A DNA stretch of 64,000 nucleotides from Cladorhizidae sp. MBARI D1340-BT2. Its lineage: Eukaryota > Porifera > Demospongiae > Poecilosclerida > Cladorhizidae. Numbering within the stretch: position 1 is the stretch's first letter; each line of letters begins with the position of its first letter. The notes below the pieces were generated by a model, which did no database searches, was not told the origin of the DNA, and saw nothing but the letters and a program-made list of their open reading frames with translations. A program made the translations under genes and the position numbers. Positions 31,004 to 44,460 of this stretch are shown here, piece by piece. The DNA lies in NCBI GenBank assembly GCA_028752905.1, contig JAQNBH010000011.1, forward strand, positions 26,838,833 through 26,902,832, written 5' to 3'.

Positions 31004-32331
31004 TAGGTATAACCCAGGCAGTTGATGCAACCTAGGTATACCCAGGCAGCTGATGTCACCTAAGTATACACAGGCAATGAATGCAACCTAGGTATAGCCA
31101 AGCAGCTGATGCAACATAGGTATACCCAGGCAGTTGATGCAACCTAGGTATACCCAGGCAGCTGATGTAACCTAACAATATACAGGCAATCGATGCAACC
31201 TAGGTATAGCCAGGCAGCTGATGCATACTAGGTATACTCAGGCAATTGATGCAACCTAGGTATAACCTGGCAGCTGATGCAACCTAAGTATACCCAGGAA
31301 GCTGATAAAACCTAGATATATTCAGACAGTTGATGCAACCTAGGTATACCCAAGCAGTCGATGCAATCTAGGTATATCTAGGCAGTTGATGCAACATAGG
31401 TATACCCAGGCAATTTATGCAACCTGGATATACCCACCCAGGCAGCTGATGTAAACTAAGAATACACAGGCAATGGATGCAACCGAGGTATAGCCAGGCA
31501 TCTGATACATACTAGGTATACTCAGGCAATTGATGCATCCTAGGTATACCCAGGCAGCTGATGCAACCTAAGTATACCTATGAAGCTGATACAACCTAGG
31601 TATACTCAGACAGATGATGCAACCTAGGTATACCCAGGAAGCTGATACAATCAAGGTATACCCAGGCAATTGATGAAACCTAGGTATATCCAGGAAGCTG
31701 ATACAACCTAGGTATACCCAGGCAGTTAATGCAACCTAGGTATACCAAGGCATCTGATACAATCTAGGTATACCCAGGCAGTTGAATCAACCTAGGTATA
31801 CACAGGCAGTTGAAGCAACCTAGGTATACCCAGGCAGTTGATGCAACCTACGTATACCCAGGCAGCTGATGCAACCTAGGTATACCCATGCAGTTGATGC
31901 AACCTAGGTATACACAGGCAGCTGATACAATCTAGGTATACCCAGGCAGTTGATGCAACCTAGGTATACCCAGGTAGCTGATTCAACCTAGGTATACCCA
32001 GGCAGTTGATGCAACCTATGTATGCCCAGGCAGCTGATACAATCTAGGTATACCAAGGCAGTTGATGCAACCTAGGTATACACAGGCAGCTGATACAATC
32101 TAGGTATACCCAGGAAATTGATGCAATCTAGGTATACCCAGGCAGCTGATACAACTTAGGTATACCCAGGCAGATGATACAACCCATGCAATCCTAGGTA
32201 TACCCAGGCAGTTGATTCAACCAAGGTATACCCAGGCAGCTGATGCAACCTAGGTATACCCAGGCAGTTGATGCAACCTACGTATACCAGGCAGATGATG
32301 CAACCTAGATATACTCAGGCAGTTGATGCAA

Positions 32332-35300
32332 CGCCAGTCAATTGATGCAACCTAGGTATACCCAGGTAGATGATGCAATTAGGTATACCCAAGCAGTGGA
32401 TGCAACCTAGGTATACCCAGACAGCTGATGCAACATAGGTATACCCAGGCAGTTGATGCAACCTAGGTATACCCAGGCAGCTGATGTAACCTAAGTATAC
32501 ACAGGCAATGGATGCAACCTAGGTATAGCCAGGCTATTAATAGAACCTAGGTATACCCAGGCAGTTGATGCAACCTAGTTATAGCCAGGCAGATGATGCA
32601 ACATAGGTATACCCAGGCAGTTGATGCAACCTAGGTATACCCAGGCAGCTGATGTAACCTAAGAATACACAGGCAATGGATGAAACCGAGGTATAGCCAG
32701 GCATCTGATGCATACTAGGTATATTCAGGCAATTGATGCAACCTAGGTATACCCAGGCAGCTGATGCAACCTAAGTATACCTAGGAAGCTGATACAACCT
32801 AGGTATACTCAGACAGTTGATGCAACCTAGGTATACCCAGGCAGCTGATACAATCAAGGTATACCCAGGCAATTGATGGAAACTAGGTATACCCAGGCAG
32901 CTGATACAACCTAGGTATACCCAGACAGTTAATGCAACCTAGGTATACCAAGGCATCTGATAAAATCTAGGTATACCCAGGCAATTGATGCAATCTAGGT
33001 ATACCCAGGCGGCTGATACAACCTAGGTATACCCAGGCAGCTGATACAACCTAGGTATACCCAGGCAATTGATGCAACCTAGGTATACACAGGCAGCTGA
33101 TACAACCTAGGTATACCCAGGCAATTGATGCAACCTAGGTATATTCATGCAGTTGATGCAACCTAGGTATACCCAGGCAGTTGATGCAACCTAGGTATAC
33201 CCAGGCAGTTGATGCAACCTAGGTTATCCAGGCAGCTGATACTATTAGGTATACCCAGGCAATTGATGGAACCTAGGTATACCCAGGCAGCTGATACAAC
33301 CTAGGTATACCCAGGCAGTTGATGCAACCTAGGTATAACAAGGTAGCTGATACAATCTAGGTATACCCAGTCTCAGCAGATGCAATCTAAGTATACCCAG
33401 GTAGCTGATTCAACCTAGGTATACCCAGGCAATAGGTGCAACCTATGTATGCCCAGGCAGCTGATACAATCTAGGTATACCCAGGAAGTTGATGCAACCT
33501 AGGTATACACAGGCAGCTGATACAATCTAGGTATACCCAGGCAATTGATGCAATCTAGGTATACCCATACAGCTGATACAACCCAGGCAGATGACACAAC
33601 CTAGGTATACCCAGGCAATCCTAGGTATAACCAGGCAGTTGAGTCAACCTAGGTATACCCAGGCAGTTGATCCAACCTGGGTATACCCAGCGAGTTGATG
33701 CAACTTAGGTATACCCAGACAGCTGATGCAACCTAGGTATAGCCAGGCAGTTGATACAACCTAGGTATACCCAGACAGTTGTGGCAAACAAGGTATACCC
33801 AGGCAGTTGATCCAACCTAGGTATACCCAGGCAGCTGATGCAACCTAGGTATAGCCAGGCAGTTGATACAACCTAGGTATACCCAAGCGTTTGATGCAAC
33901 CAAGGTATACACAGGCAATTGATGCAACCTAGGTATACCCAGGTAGATGATGCAATTAGGTATACCCAAGCAGTGGATGCAACCTAGGTATACCCAGACA
34001 GTTGATGCAACATAGGTATACCCAGGCAGTTGATGCAACCTAGGTATACCCAGGTAGCTGATGTAACCTAAGTATACACAGGCAATGGATGCAACCTAGG
34101 TATAGCCAGGCTATTAATAGAACCTAGGTATACCCAGGCAGTTGATGCAACCTAGGTATAGCCAGGCAGATGATGCAACATAGGTATACCCAGGCAGTTG
34201 ATGCAACCTAGGTATACCCAGGCAGCTGATGTAACCTAAGAATACACAGGCAATGGATGAAACCGAGGTATAGCCAGGCATCTGATGCATACTATGTATA
34301 CTCAGGCAATTGATGCAACCTAGGTATACCCAGGCAGCTGATGCAACCTAAGTATACCTAGGAAGCTGATACAACCTAGGTATACTCAGACAGTTGATGC
34401 AACCTAGGTATACCCAGGCAGCTGATACAATCAAGGTATACCCAGGCAATTGATGGAACCTAGGTATACCCAGGCAGCTGATACAACCTAGGTATACCCA
34501 GGCTGTTAATGCAACCTAGGTTTACCAAGGCATCTGATACAATCTAGGTATACCCAGGCAATTGATGCAATCTAGGTATACCCAGGCGGCTGATACAACC
34601 TAGGTATATCCAGGCAGCTGATACAACCTAGGTATACCCAGGCAATTGATGCAACCTAGGTATACACAGGCAGCTGATACAACCTAGGTATACCCAGGCA
34701 ATTGATGCAACCTAGGTATATTCATGCAGTTGATGCAACCTAGGTATACCCAGGCAGTTGATGCAACCTAGGTATACCCAGGCAGTTGATGCAACCTAGG
34801 ATACCCAGGCAGCTGATACAATCTAGGTATACCCAGGCAATTGATGGAACCTAGGTATACCCAGGCAGCTGATACAACCTAGGTATACCCAGGCAGTTGA
34901 TGCAACCTAGGTATAACAAGGTAGCTGATACAATCTAGGTATACCCAGTCTCAGCAGATGCAATCTAGGTATACCCAGGTAGCTGATTCAACCTAGGTAT
35001 ACCCAGGCAATAGGTGCAACCTATGTATGCCAAGGCAGCTGATACAATTTAGGTATACCCAGGAAGTTGATGCAACCTAGGTATACACAGGCAGCTGATA
35101 CAATCTAGGTATACCCAGGCAATTGATGCAATCTAGGTATACCCATACAGCTGATACAACCCAGGCAGATGACACAACCTTGGTATACCCAGGCAATGCT
35201 AGGTATAACCAGGCAGTTGAGTCAACCAAGGTATACCCAGGCAGTTGATGCAACCTAGGTATACCCAGACAGCTGATGCAACCTAGGTATAGCCAGGCAG

Positions 35301-36180
35301 TTGATACAACCTAGGTATACCAGGCAGTTGATGCAACCTAGATATACTCAGGCTGCAACCTATGTTTAGCCAGTCAATTGATGCAAACTAGGTATACCCA
35401 GGTGTTTGATGCAACCAAGGTATACACAGGCAATTGATGCAAACTAGGTATACACAGGTAGATGATGCAATTAGGTATACCCAAGCAGTGGATGCATCCT
35501 AGGTATACCCAGATATCTGATGCAACATAGGTATACCCAGGCAGTTGATATAACCTATGTTTACCCAGGCAGCTGATGTAACCTAAGTATACACAGACAA
35601 TGGATGCAACCTAGGTATAACCAGGCAGTTGATGCAACCTAAGTATACCCAGGCATTTGATGCAACCTAGGATACCCAGGCAGCTGATACAATCTAGGTA
35701 TACCCAGGAAATTGATGGAACCTAGGTATACCCAGGCAGCTGATACAACCTAGGTATACCCAGGCAGTTGATGCAACCTAGGTATTCCAAGGTAGCTGAT
35801 ACAATCTAGGTATACCCAGGAAGCTAATACAATCATGGTATACACAGGCAATTGATGGAACCTAGGTATACCCATGCCGCTGATACAACCTAGGTATACC
35901 CAGGCAGTTGATGAAACTTAGGTATACCCAGACAGCTGATGTAACCTAAGAATACACAGGCAATGGATGTAACCGAGGTATAGCCAGGCATCTGATGCAT
36001 ACTAGGCATACTCAGGCAATTGATGCAACCTAGGTATACCCAGGCAGCTGATGCAACCTAAGTATACCTAGGAAGCTGATACAACCTAGGTATACCCAGG
36101 CAGTTGAGTCAACCTAGGTATACCAAGGCAGTTGATCCAACCTGGGTATACCCAGGCAGTTGATGCAACTTAGGTATACC
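32332..36180. repeat. Type II satellite block, first copy
   Basis: This is a different higher-order series from type I. It is marked by AGGCTATTAATAGAACC (32531 and 34108) and TCTCAGCAGATG (33371 and 34949), giving a regular internal period of 1577-1578 bp, repeated about twice. It begins abruptly at about 32332 with CCAGTCAATTGATGC and returns to type I monomers at about 36180. The monomers are the same 28-bp family, so this is a subfamily and not a separate satellite. Confidence 0.85.
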
Positions 36181-39100
36181 CAGGTAGCTGATGCAACCTA
36201 GGTATACCCAGGCAGTTGATGCAACCTAGATATACTCAGGCAGTTGGTGCAACCTATGGATACCCAGACAGTTGATGCAACCAAGGTTTACCCAGGCAGT
36301 TGATCCAACCTGGGTATACCCAGTCAGTTGATGCAACCTAGGTATACCCATGCAGTTGATACAACCTATGTATACCAGGCAGTTGATGCAACCTAGGTAT
36401 ATGCAGGTAGATAATGCAATTAGGTATACCCAAGCAGTGGATGCAACCTAGGTATACCCAGACAGCTGATGCAACATAGGTATAACCCAGGCAGTTGATG
36501 CAACCTAGGTATACCCAGGCAGCTGATGTCACCTAAGTATACACAGGCAATGAATGCAACCTAGGTATAGCCAGGCAGCTGATGCAACATAGGTATACCC
36601 AGGCAGTTGATGCAACCTAGGTATACCCAGGCAGCTGATGTAACCTAACAATATACAGGCAATCGATGCAACCTGGGTATAGCTAGGCAGCTGATGCATA
36701 CTAGGTATACTCAGGCAATTGATGCAACCTAGGTATAACCTGGCAGCTGATGCAACCTAAGTATACCCAGGAAGCTGATAAAACCTATGTATATTCAGAC
36801 AGTTGATGCAACCTAGGTATAACCAAGCAGTCAATGCAATCTAGGTATATCTAGGCAGTTGATGCAACATAGGTATACCCAGGCAGTTGATGCAACCTAG
36901 GTATACCCACCCAGGCAGCTGATGTAACCTAAGAATAGACAGGCAATGGATGCAACCGAGGTATAGCCAGGCATCTGATACATACTAGGTATACTCAGGC
37001 AATTGATGCAACCTAGGTATACCCAGGCAGCTGATGCAACCTAAGTATACTTAGGAAGCTGATACAACCTAGGTATACTCAGTCAGATGATGCAACCTAG
37101 GTATACACAGGAAGCTGATACAATCAAGGTATACTCAGGCAATTGATGAAACCTAGGTATATCCAGGAAGCTGATTCAACCTAGGTATACCCAGGCAGTT
37201 AATGCAACCTAGGTATACCAAGGCATCTGATACAATCTAGGTATACCCAGGCAGTTGAATCAACCTAGGTATACACAGGCAGTTGAAGCAACCTAGGTAT
37301 ACCCAGGCAGTTGATGCAACCTACGTATACCCAGGCAGCTGATGCAACCTAGGTATACCCATGCAGTTGATGCAACCTAGGTATACCCAGGCAGCTGATA
37401 CAATCTAGGTATACCCAGGCAGTTGATGCAACCTAGGTATACCCAGGTAGCTGATTCAACCTAGGTATACCCAGGCAGTTGATGCAACCTAGGTATACCA
37501 ACCCAGGCAGCTGATGTAACCTAAGAATACACAGGCAATGGATGCAACCAAGGTATAGCCAGGCATCTGATACATACTAGGTATACTCAGGCAATTGATG
37601 CAACCTAGGTAAACCCAGGCAGCTGATGCAACCTAAGTATACCTAGGAAGCTGATACAACCTAGGTATACTCAGACAGATGATGCAACCTAGGTATACCC
37701 AGGAAGCTGATACAATCAAGGTATACCCAGACAATTGATGAAACCTAGGTATATCCAGGAAGCTGATACAACCTAGGTATACCCAGGCAGTTAATGCAAT
37801 CTATGTATGCCCAGGCAGTTGATGCAAACTAGGTATAGCCAGGCAGTTGATGCAACCTAGGTATACCCAGGCAGTTGATGCAAACTATGTATAGCCAGGC
37901 ACTTGATGCTACCTAAGTATAGCCAGGCAGTGATGCAACCTAGGTACACCCAGGCAGTTGATGCGACCTAGGATACCCAGGCAGTTGAATCAACCTAGGT
38001 ATACACAGGCAGTTGAAGCAACCTAGGTATACCCAGGCAGTTGATGCAACCTACGTATACCCAGGCAGCTGATGCAAACTTCGTATACCCATGCAGTTTA
38101 TGCAACCTAGGTATAACCAGGCAGCTGATACAATCTAGGTATACCCAGGCAGTTGATGCAACTTAGGTATACCCAGGTAGCTGATTCATCAACCTAGGTA
38201 TACCCAAGCAGTTGATGCAACCTATGTATGCCCAGGCAGCTGATACAACCTAGGTATACCCAGGCAGTTGATGTAACCTAGGTATACACAGTCAGCTGAT
38301 ACATTCTAGGTATACCCAGGCAATTGATGCAACCTAGGTATACCCAGGCAGTTGATTCAACCTAGGTATACCCAGGTAGCTGATGCAACCTAGGTATACC
38401 CAGGCAGTTGATGCAACCTAGATATACTCAGGCAGTTGGTGCAACCTATGGATACCCAGACAGTTGATGCAACCAAGGTTTACCCAGGCAGTTGATCCAA
38501 CCTGGGTATACCCAGTCAGTTGATGCAACCTAGGTATACCCATGCAGTTGATGCAACCTAGGTATATGCAGGTAGATGATGCAATTAGGTATACCCAAGC
38601 AGTGGATGCAACCTAGGTATACCCAGACAGCTGATGCAACATAGGTATACCCGAGGCAGTTTATGCAACCTAGGTATACCCAGGCAGCTGATGTCACCTA
38701 AGTATACACAGGCAATGAATACAACCTAGGTATAGCCAAGCAGCTGATGCAACATAGGTATACCCAGACAGTTGATGCAACCAAGGTTTACCCAGGCAGT
38801 TGATCCAACCTGGGTATACCCAGTCAGTTGATGCAACCTAGGTCTACCCATGCAGTTGATACAACCTATGTATACCAGGCAGTTGATGCAACCTAGGTAT
38901 ATGCAGATAGATGATGCAATTAGGTATACCCAAGCAGTGGATGCAACCTAGGTATACCCAGACAGCTGATGCAACATAGGTATAACCCAGGCAGTTGATG
39001 CAACCTAGGTATACCCAGGCAGCTGATGTCACCTAAGTATACACAGGCAATGAATGCAACCTAGGTATAGCCAAGCAGCTGATGCAACATAGGTATACCC

Positions 39101-40310
39101 AGGCAGTTGATGCAACCTAGGTATACCCAGGCAGCTGATGTAACCTAACAATAGACAGGCAATGGATGCAACCTAGGTATAGCCAGGCAGCTGATGCATA
39201 CTAGGTATACTCAGGCAATTGATGCAACCTAGGTATAACCTGGCAGCTGATGCAACCTTAGTAAACCCAGGAAGCTGATAAAACCTAGGTATATTCAGAC
39301 AGTTGATGCAACCTAGGTATACCCAAGCAGTCGATGCAATCTAGGTATATCTACGCAGTTGATGCAACATAGGTATACCCAGGCAGTTGATGCAACCTAG
39401 GTATACCCACCCAGGCAGCTGATGTAACCTAAGAATACACAGGCAATGGATGCAACCGAGGTATAGCCAGGCATCTGATACATACTAGGTATACTCAGGC
39501 AATTGATGCAACCTAGGTATACCCAGGCAGCTGATGCAACCTAAGTATACCTAGGAAGCTGATACAACCTAGGTATACTCAGACAGATGATGCAACCTAG
39601 GTATACCCAGGAAGCTGATACAATCAAGGTATACCCAGGCAATTGATGAAACCTAGGTATATCCAGGAAGCTGATACAACCTAGGTATACCCAGGCAGTT
39701 AATGCAACCTAGGTATACCAAGGCATCTGATACAATCTAGGTATACCCAGGCAGTTGAATCAACCTAGGTATACACAGGCAGTTGAAGCAACCTAGGTAT
39801 ACCCAGGCAGTTGATGCAACCTACATATACCCAGGCAGCTGATGCAACCTAGGTATACCAATGCAGTTGATGCAACCTAGGTATGCCCAGGCAGCTGATA
39901 CAATCTTGGTATACCCAGGAAGTTGATGCAACCTAGGTATACCCAGGTAGCTGATTCAACCTAGGTATAACCAGGCAGTTGATGCAACCTATGTATGCCC
40001 AGGCAGCTGATACAATCTAGGTATACCAAGGCAGTTGATGCAACCTAGGTATACACAGGCAGCTGATACAATCTAGGTATACCCAAGAAATTGATGCAAT
40101 CTAGGTATACCCAGGCAGCTGATACAACTTAGGTATACCCAGGCAGATGATACAACCCATGCAATCCTAGGTTTACCCAGGCAGTTGATTCAACCTAGGT
40201 ATACCCAGGCAGCTGATGCAACCTAGGTATACCCAGGCAGTTGATGCAACCTACGTATACCAGGCAGATGATGCAACCTAAATATACTCAGGCAGTTGAT
40301 GCAACACCAG
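36181..40310. repeat. Type I satellite block between two type II blocks
   Basis: Monomers with type I markers return here: AGTCAG starts at 36322, 38514 and 38822, plus the TATGCAGGTAG monomer. The last two starts are only 308 bp apart, exactly eleven 28-bp monomers, so the unit that begins at 38514 is strongly shortened. The block ends at about 40310, where a type II unit begins with CCAGTCAATTG. Confidence 0.8.
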
Positions 40311-43300
40311 TCAATTGATGCAAACTAGGTATACCCAAGCGTTTGATGCAACCAAGGTATACACAGGCAATTGATGCAACCTAGGTATATCCAGGTAGAT
40401 GATGCAATTAGGTATACCCAAGCAGTGGATGCAACCTAGGTATACCCAGACAGCTGATGCAACATAGGTATACCCAGGCAGTTGATGCAACCTAGGTATA
40501 CCCAGGCAGCTGATGTAACCTAAGTATACACAGGCAATGGATGCAACCTAGGTATAGCCAGGCTATTAATAGAAACTAGGTATACCCAGGCAGTTGATGC
40601 AACCTAGTTATAGCCAGGCAGATGATGCAACATAGGTATACCCAGGCAGTTGATGCAACCTAGGTATACCCAGGCAGCTGATGTAACCTAAGAATACACA
40701 GGCAATGGATGAAACCGAGGTATAGCCAGGCATCTGATGCATACTAGGTATACTCAGGCAATTGATGCAACCTAGGTATACCCAGGCAGCTGATGCAACC
40801 TAAGTATACCTAGGAAGCTGATACAACCTAGGTATACTCAGACAGTTGATGCAACCTAGGTATACCCAGGCAGCTGATACAATCAAGGTATACCCAGGCA
40901 ATTGATGGAACCTAGGTATACCCAGGCAGCTGATACAACCTAGGTATACCCAGGCAGTTAATGCAACCTAGGTATACCAAGGCATCTGATAAAATCTAGG
41001 TATACCCAGGCAATTGATGCAATCTAGATATACCCAGGCGGCTGATACAACCTAGGTATACCCAGGCAGCTGATACAACCTAGGTATACCCAGGCAATTG
41101 ATGCAACCTAGGTATACACAGGCAGCTGATACAACCTAGGTATACCCAGGCAATTGATGCAACATAGGTATATTCATGCAGTTGATGCAACCTAGGTATA
41201 CCCAGGCAGTTGATGCAACCTAGGTATACCCAGGCAGTTGATGCAACCTAGGATATCCAGGCAGCTGATACAATCTAGGTATACCCAGGCAATTGATGGA
41301 ACCTAGGTATACCCAGGCAGCTGATACAACCTAGGTATACCCAGGCAGTTGATGCAACCTAGGTATAACAAGGTAGCTGATACAATCTAGGTATACCCAG
41401 TCTCAGCAGATGCAATCTAGGTATACCCAGGTAGCTGATTCAACCTAGGTATACCCAGGCAATAGGTGCAACCTATGTATGCCCAGGCAGCTGATACAAT
41501 TTAGGTATACCCAGGAAGTTGATGCAACCTAGGTATACACAGGCAGCTGATACAATCTAGGTATACCCAGGCAATTGATGAAATCTAGGTATACCCATAC
41601 AGCTGATACAACCCAGGCAGATGACACAACCTAGGTATACCCAGGCAATCCTAGGTATAACCAGGCAGTTGAGTCAACCTAGGTATACCCAGGCAGTTGA
41701 TCCAACCTGGGTATACCCAGGCAGTTGATGCAACTTAGGTATACCCAGACAGATGATGCAACCTAGGTATAGCCAGGCAGTTGATACAACCTAGGTATAC
41801 CCAGACAGTTGTGGCAAACAAGGTTTACCCAGGCGGTTGATCCAACCTAGGTATACCCAGGCAGCTGATGCAACCTAGGTATAGACAGGCAGTTGATACA
41901 ACCTAGGTATACCCAAGCGTTTGATGCAACCAAGGTATACACAGGCAATTGATGCAACCTAGGTATACCCAGGTAGATGATGCAATTAGGTATACCCAAG
42001 CAGTGGATGCAACCCAGGTATACCCAGACAGCTGATGCAACATAGGTATACCCAGGCAGTTGATGCAACCTAGGTATACCCAGGCAGCTGATCTAACCTA
42101 AGTATACACAGCCAATGGATGCAACCTAGGTATAGCCAGGCTATTAATAGAACCTAGGTATACCCAGGCAGTTGATGCAACCTAGGTATAGCCAGGCAGA
42201 TGATGCAACATAGGTATACCCAGGCAGTTGATACAACCTAGGTATACCCAGGCAGCTGATGTAACCTAAGAATACACAGGCAATGGATGAAACCGAGGTA
42301 TAGCCCGGCATCTGATGCATACTAGGTATACTCAGGCAATTGATGCAACCTAGGTATACCCAGGCAGCTGATACAACCTAAGTATACCTAGGAAGCTGAT
42401 ACAACCTAGGTATACTCAGACAGTTGATGCAACCTAGGTATACCCAGGCACCTGATACAATCAAGGTATACCCAGGCAATTGATGGAACCTAGGTATACC
42501 CAGGCAGCTGATACAACCTAGGTATACCCAGGCAGTTAATGCAACCTAGGTTTACCAAGGCATCTGATACAATCTAGGTATACCCAGGCAATTGATGCAA
42601 TCTAGGTATACCCAGGCGGCTGATACAACCTAGGTATATCCAGGCAGCTGATACAACCTAGGTATACCCAGGCAATTGATACAACCAAGGTATACACAGG
42701 CAGCTGATACAACCTAGGTATACCCAGGCAATTGATGCAACCTAGGTATATTCATGCAGTTGATGCAACCTAGGTATACCCAGGCAGTTGATGCAACGTA
42801 GGTATACCCAGGCAGTTGATGCAACCTAGGACACCCAGGCAGCTGATACAATCTAGGTATACCCAGGCAATTGATGGAACCTAGGTATACCCAGGCAGCT
42901 GATACAACCTAGGTATACCCAGGCAGTTGATGCAATCTAGGTATAACAAGGTAGCTGATACAATCTAGGTATACCCAGTCTCAGCAGATGCAATCTAGGT
43001 ATACCCAGGTAGCTGATTCAACTTAGGTATACCCAGGCAATAGGTGCAACCTATGTATGCCCAGGCAGCTGATACAATCTAGGTATACCCAGGAAGTTGA
43101 TGCAACCTAGGTATACACAGGCAGCTGATACAATCTAGGTATACCCAGGCAATTGATGCAATCTAGGTATACCCATACAGCTGATACAACCCAGGCAGAT
43201 GACACAACCTAGGTATACCCAGGCAATCCTAGGTATAACCAGGCAGTTGAGTCAACCTAGGTATACCCAGGCAGTTGATCCAACCTGGGTATACCCAGGC

Positions 43301-44191
43301 AGTTGATGCAACTTAGGTATACCCAGACAGCTGATGCAACCTAGGTATAGCCAGGCAGTTGATACAACCTAGGTATACCAGGCAGTTGATGCAACCTAGA
43401 TATACTCAGGCTGCAACCTATGTTTAGCCAGTCAATTGATGCAAACTAGGTATACCCAGGCGTTTGATGCAACCAAGGTATACACAGGCAATTGATGCAA
43501 CCTAGGTATACCCAGGTAGATGATGCAATTAGGTATACCCAAGCAGTGGATGCATCCTAGGTATATCCAGACATCTGATGCAACATAGGTATACCCAGGC
43601 AGTTGATATAACCTAGGTATACCCAGGCAGCTGATGTAACCTAAGTATACACAGGCAATGGATGCAACCTAGGTATAACCAGGCAGTTGATGCAACCTAG
43701 GTATACCCAGGCATTTGATGCAACCTAGGATACCCAGGCAGCTGATACAATCTAGGTATACCCAGGCAATTGATGGAACCTAGGTATACCCAGGCAGCTG
43801 ATACAACCTAGGTATACCCAGGCAGTTGATGCAACCTAGGTATTCCAAGGTAGCTGATACAATCTAGGTATACCCATGCCGCTGATACAACCTAGGTATA
43901 CCCAGGCAGTTGATGCAACTTAGGTATACCCAGACAGCTGATGTAACCTAAGAATACACAGGCAATGGATGTAACCGAGGTATAGCCAGGCATCTGATGC
44001 ATACTAGGTATACTCAGGCAATTGATGCAACCTAGGTATACCCAGGCAGCTGATGCAACCTAAGTATACCTAGGAAGCTGATACAACCTAGGTATACCCA
44101 GGCAGTTGAGTCAACCTAGGTATACCCAGGCAGTTGATCCAACCTGGGTATACCCAGGCAGTTGATGCAACTTAGGTATACCCAGACAGCT
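40311..44191. repeat. Type II satellite block, second copy
   Basis: This copies 32332-36180 at an offset of 8029-8030 bp: AGGCTATTAATAG at 40560 and 42138, and TCTCAGCAG at 41401 and 42979. Its internal period is again 1578 bp. It is cut at 44191 by the hAT transposon. The last five bases, CAGCT (44187-44191), are the left copy of the hAT target duplication. Confidence 0.88.
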
Positions 44192-44206
44192 CAGGGGGGT
44201 AATTTC
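44192..44206 (+). repeat. hAT left terminal inverted repeat
   Basis: The sequence is CAGGGGGGTAATTTC, an exact reverse complement of 53215-53229. It lies directly next to the CAGCT target duplication. The CAGGGG opening is typical of hAT ends. Confidence 0.95.
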
Positions 44207-44460
44207 CATATGAAAGTTGGGGGGGGCAAAAGCAGTATTAAAGCTGCTTACTCTATGGGGGTCTCTAGGGGAGTCTCTAGATACTCATCCAGGATATTTT
44301 GAAAAATAGGAGTACCTAATTAGAACTATAGACTTTGCGAAATTAGTGTTGAAAATATTTTAAATTTAGTAATCACCCGAACACATAAATATAACCAGAT
44401 GACAAACAGTATACTAGCACTAACATCTAAGAGAGAGATAGAGACTATCATTCACATCTA
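44207..44460. other. hAT 3' noncoding end
   Basis: Non-coding sequence between the left terminal repeat and the transposase stop codon. It holds a subterminal AAAGTTGGGGGGGG (44213-44226) that recurs in direct, not inverted, orientation at 53178-53190, and a short direct repeat GTCTCTAG around 44260-44280. No other gene is visible. Confidence 0.7.

Larger units (their letters stand above)
1..32331. repeat. Type I higher-order satellite block
   Basis: This block is defined by an ordered series of variant monomers. The AGTCAG start is followed by a monomer ending TATGCAGGTAG, then GATGCAATTAGG, CAACATAGG, GATGTAACCTAAG, CATCTGATACATA, AATTGATGAAACC, GTTGAATCAACC, GATGCAACCTACG, GATTCATCAACC and finally CCAACCTGGG. 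Spacing between successive starts ranges from about 0.9 to 5 kb, because internal groups of monomers are missing or duplicated in individual copies. A 5-bp insertion (ACCCA before CCCAGG) and a 27-bp monomer (CAGTGATGCAACC) recur at fixed places and serve as markers. Confidence 0.85.
1..44191. repeat. 28-bp satellite array, over 44 kb
   Basis: The whole stretch is tandem copies of a monomer of about 28 bp. It reads CAGGCAGTT, then GATGCAA, then CCTAGGTATACC, with scattered substitutions such as CAGCTGATAC, CCTACG, CCTATG, AATTGATG and TAGCTGATTC. Monomers differ from their neighbours, but the same series of variants recurs kilobases away, so the array is built of higher-order repeats. The block starting AGTCAG recurs at 1, 2471, 4099, 6971, 9354, 10251, 13435, 15794, 17423, 20674, 23778, 28739, 36322, 38514 and 38822. 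No gene or transposon interrupts it. Minus-strand ORFs of 60-76 codons inside it follow the monomer phase and are not genes. The role is unknown; a heterochromatic or centromere-proximal satellite is an inference only. Confidence 0.98.

Noticed and set aside
13618..42068. Minus-strand ORFs of 60-76 codons in the satellite (for example near 13618, 20772, 33817 and 41847)
   Set aside because: They read through the 28-bp monomer in shifting phase (a 28-residue period) and exist only where local variants remove the usual TAG. They have no protein features and recur wherever the same monomer series recurs.
1..44191. CRISPR-like array of 28-bp repeats
   Set aside because: The repeats are directly adjacent with no spacers, vary from copy to copy, and no cas gene is present. 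The surrounding elements are animal transposons.
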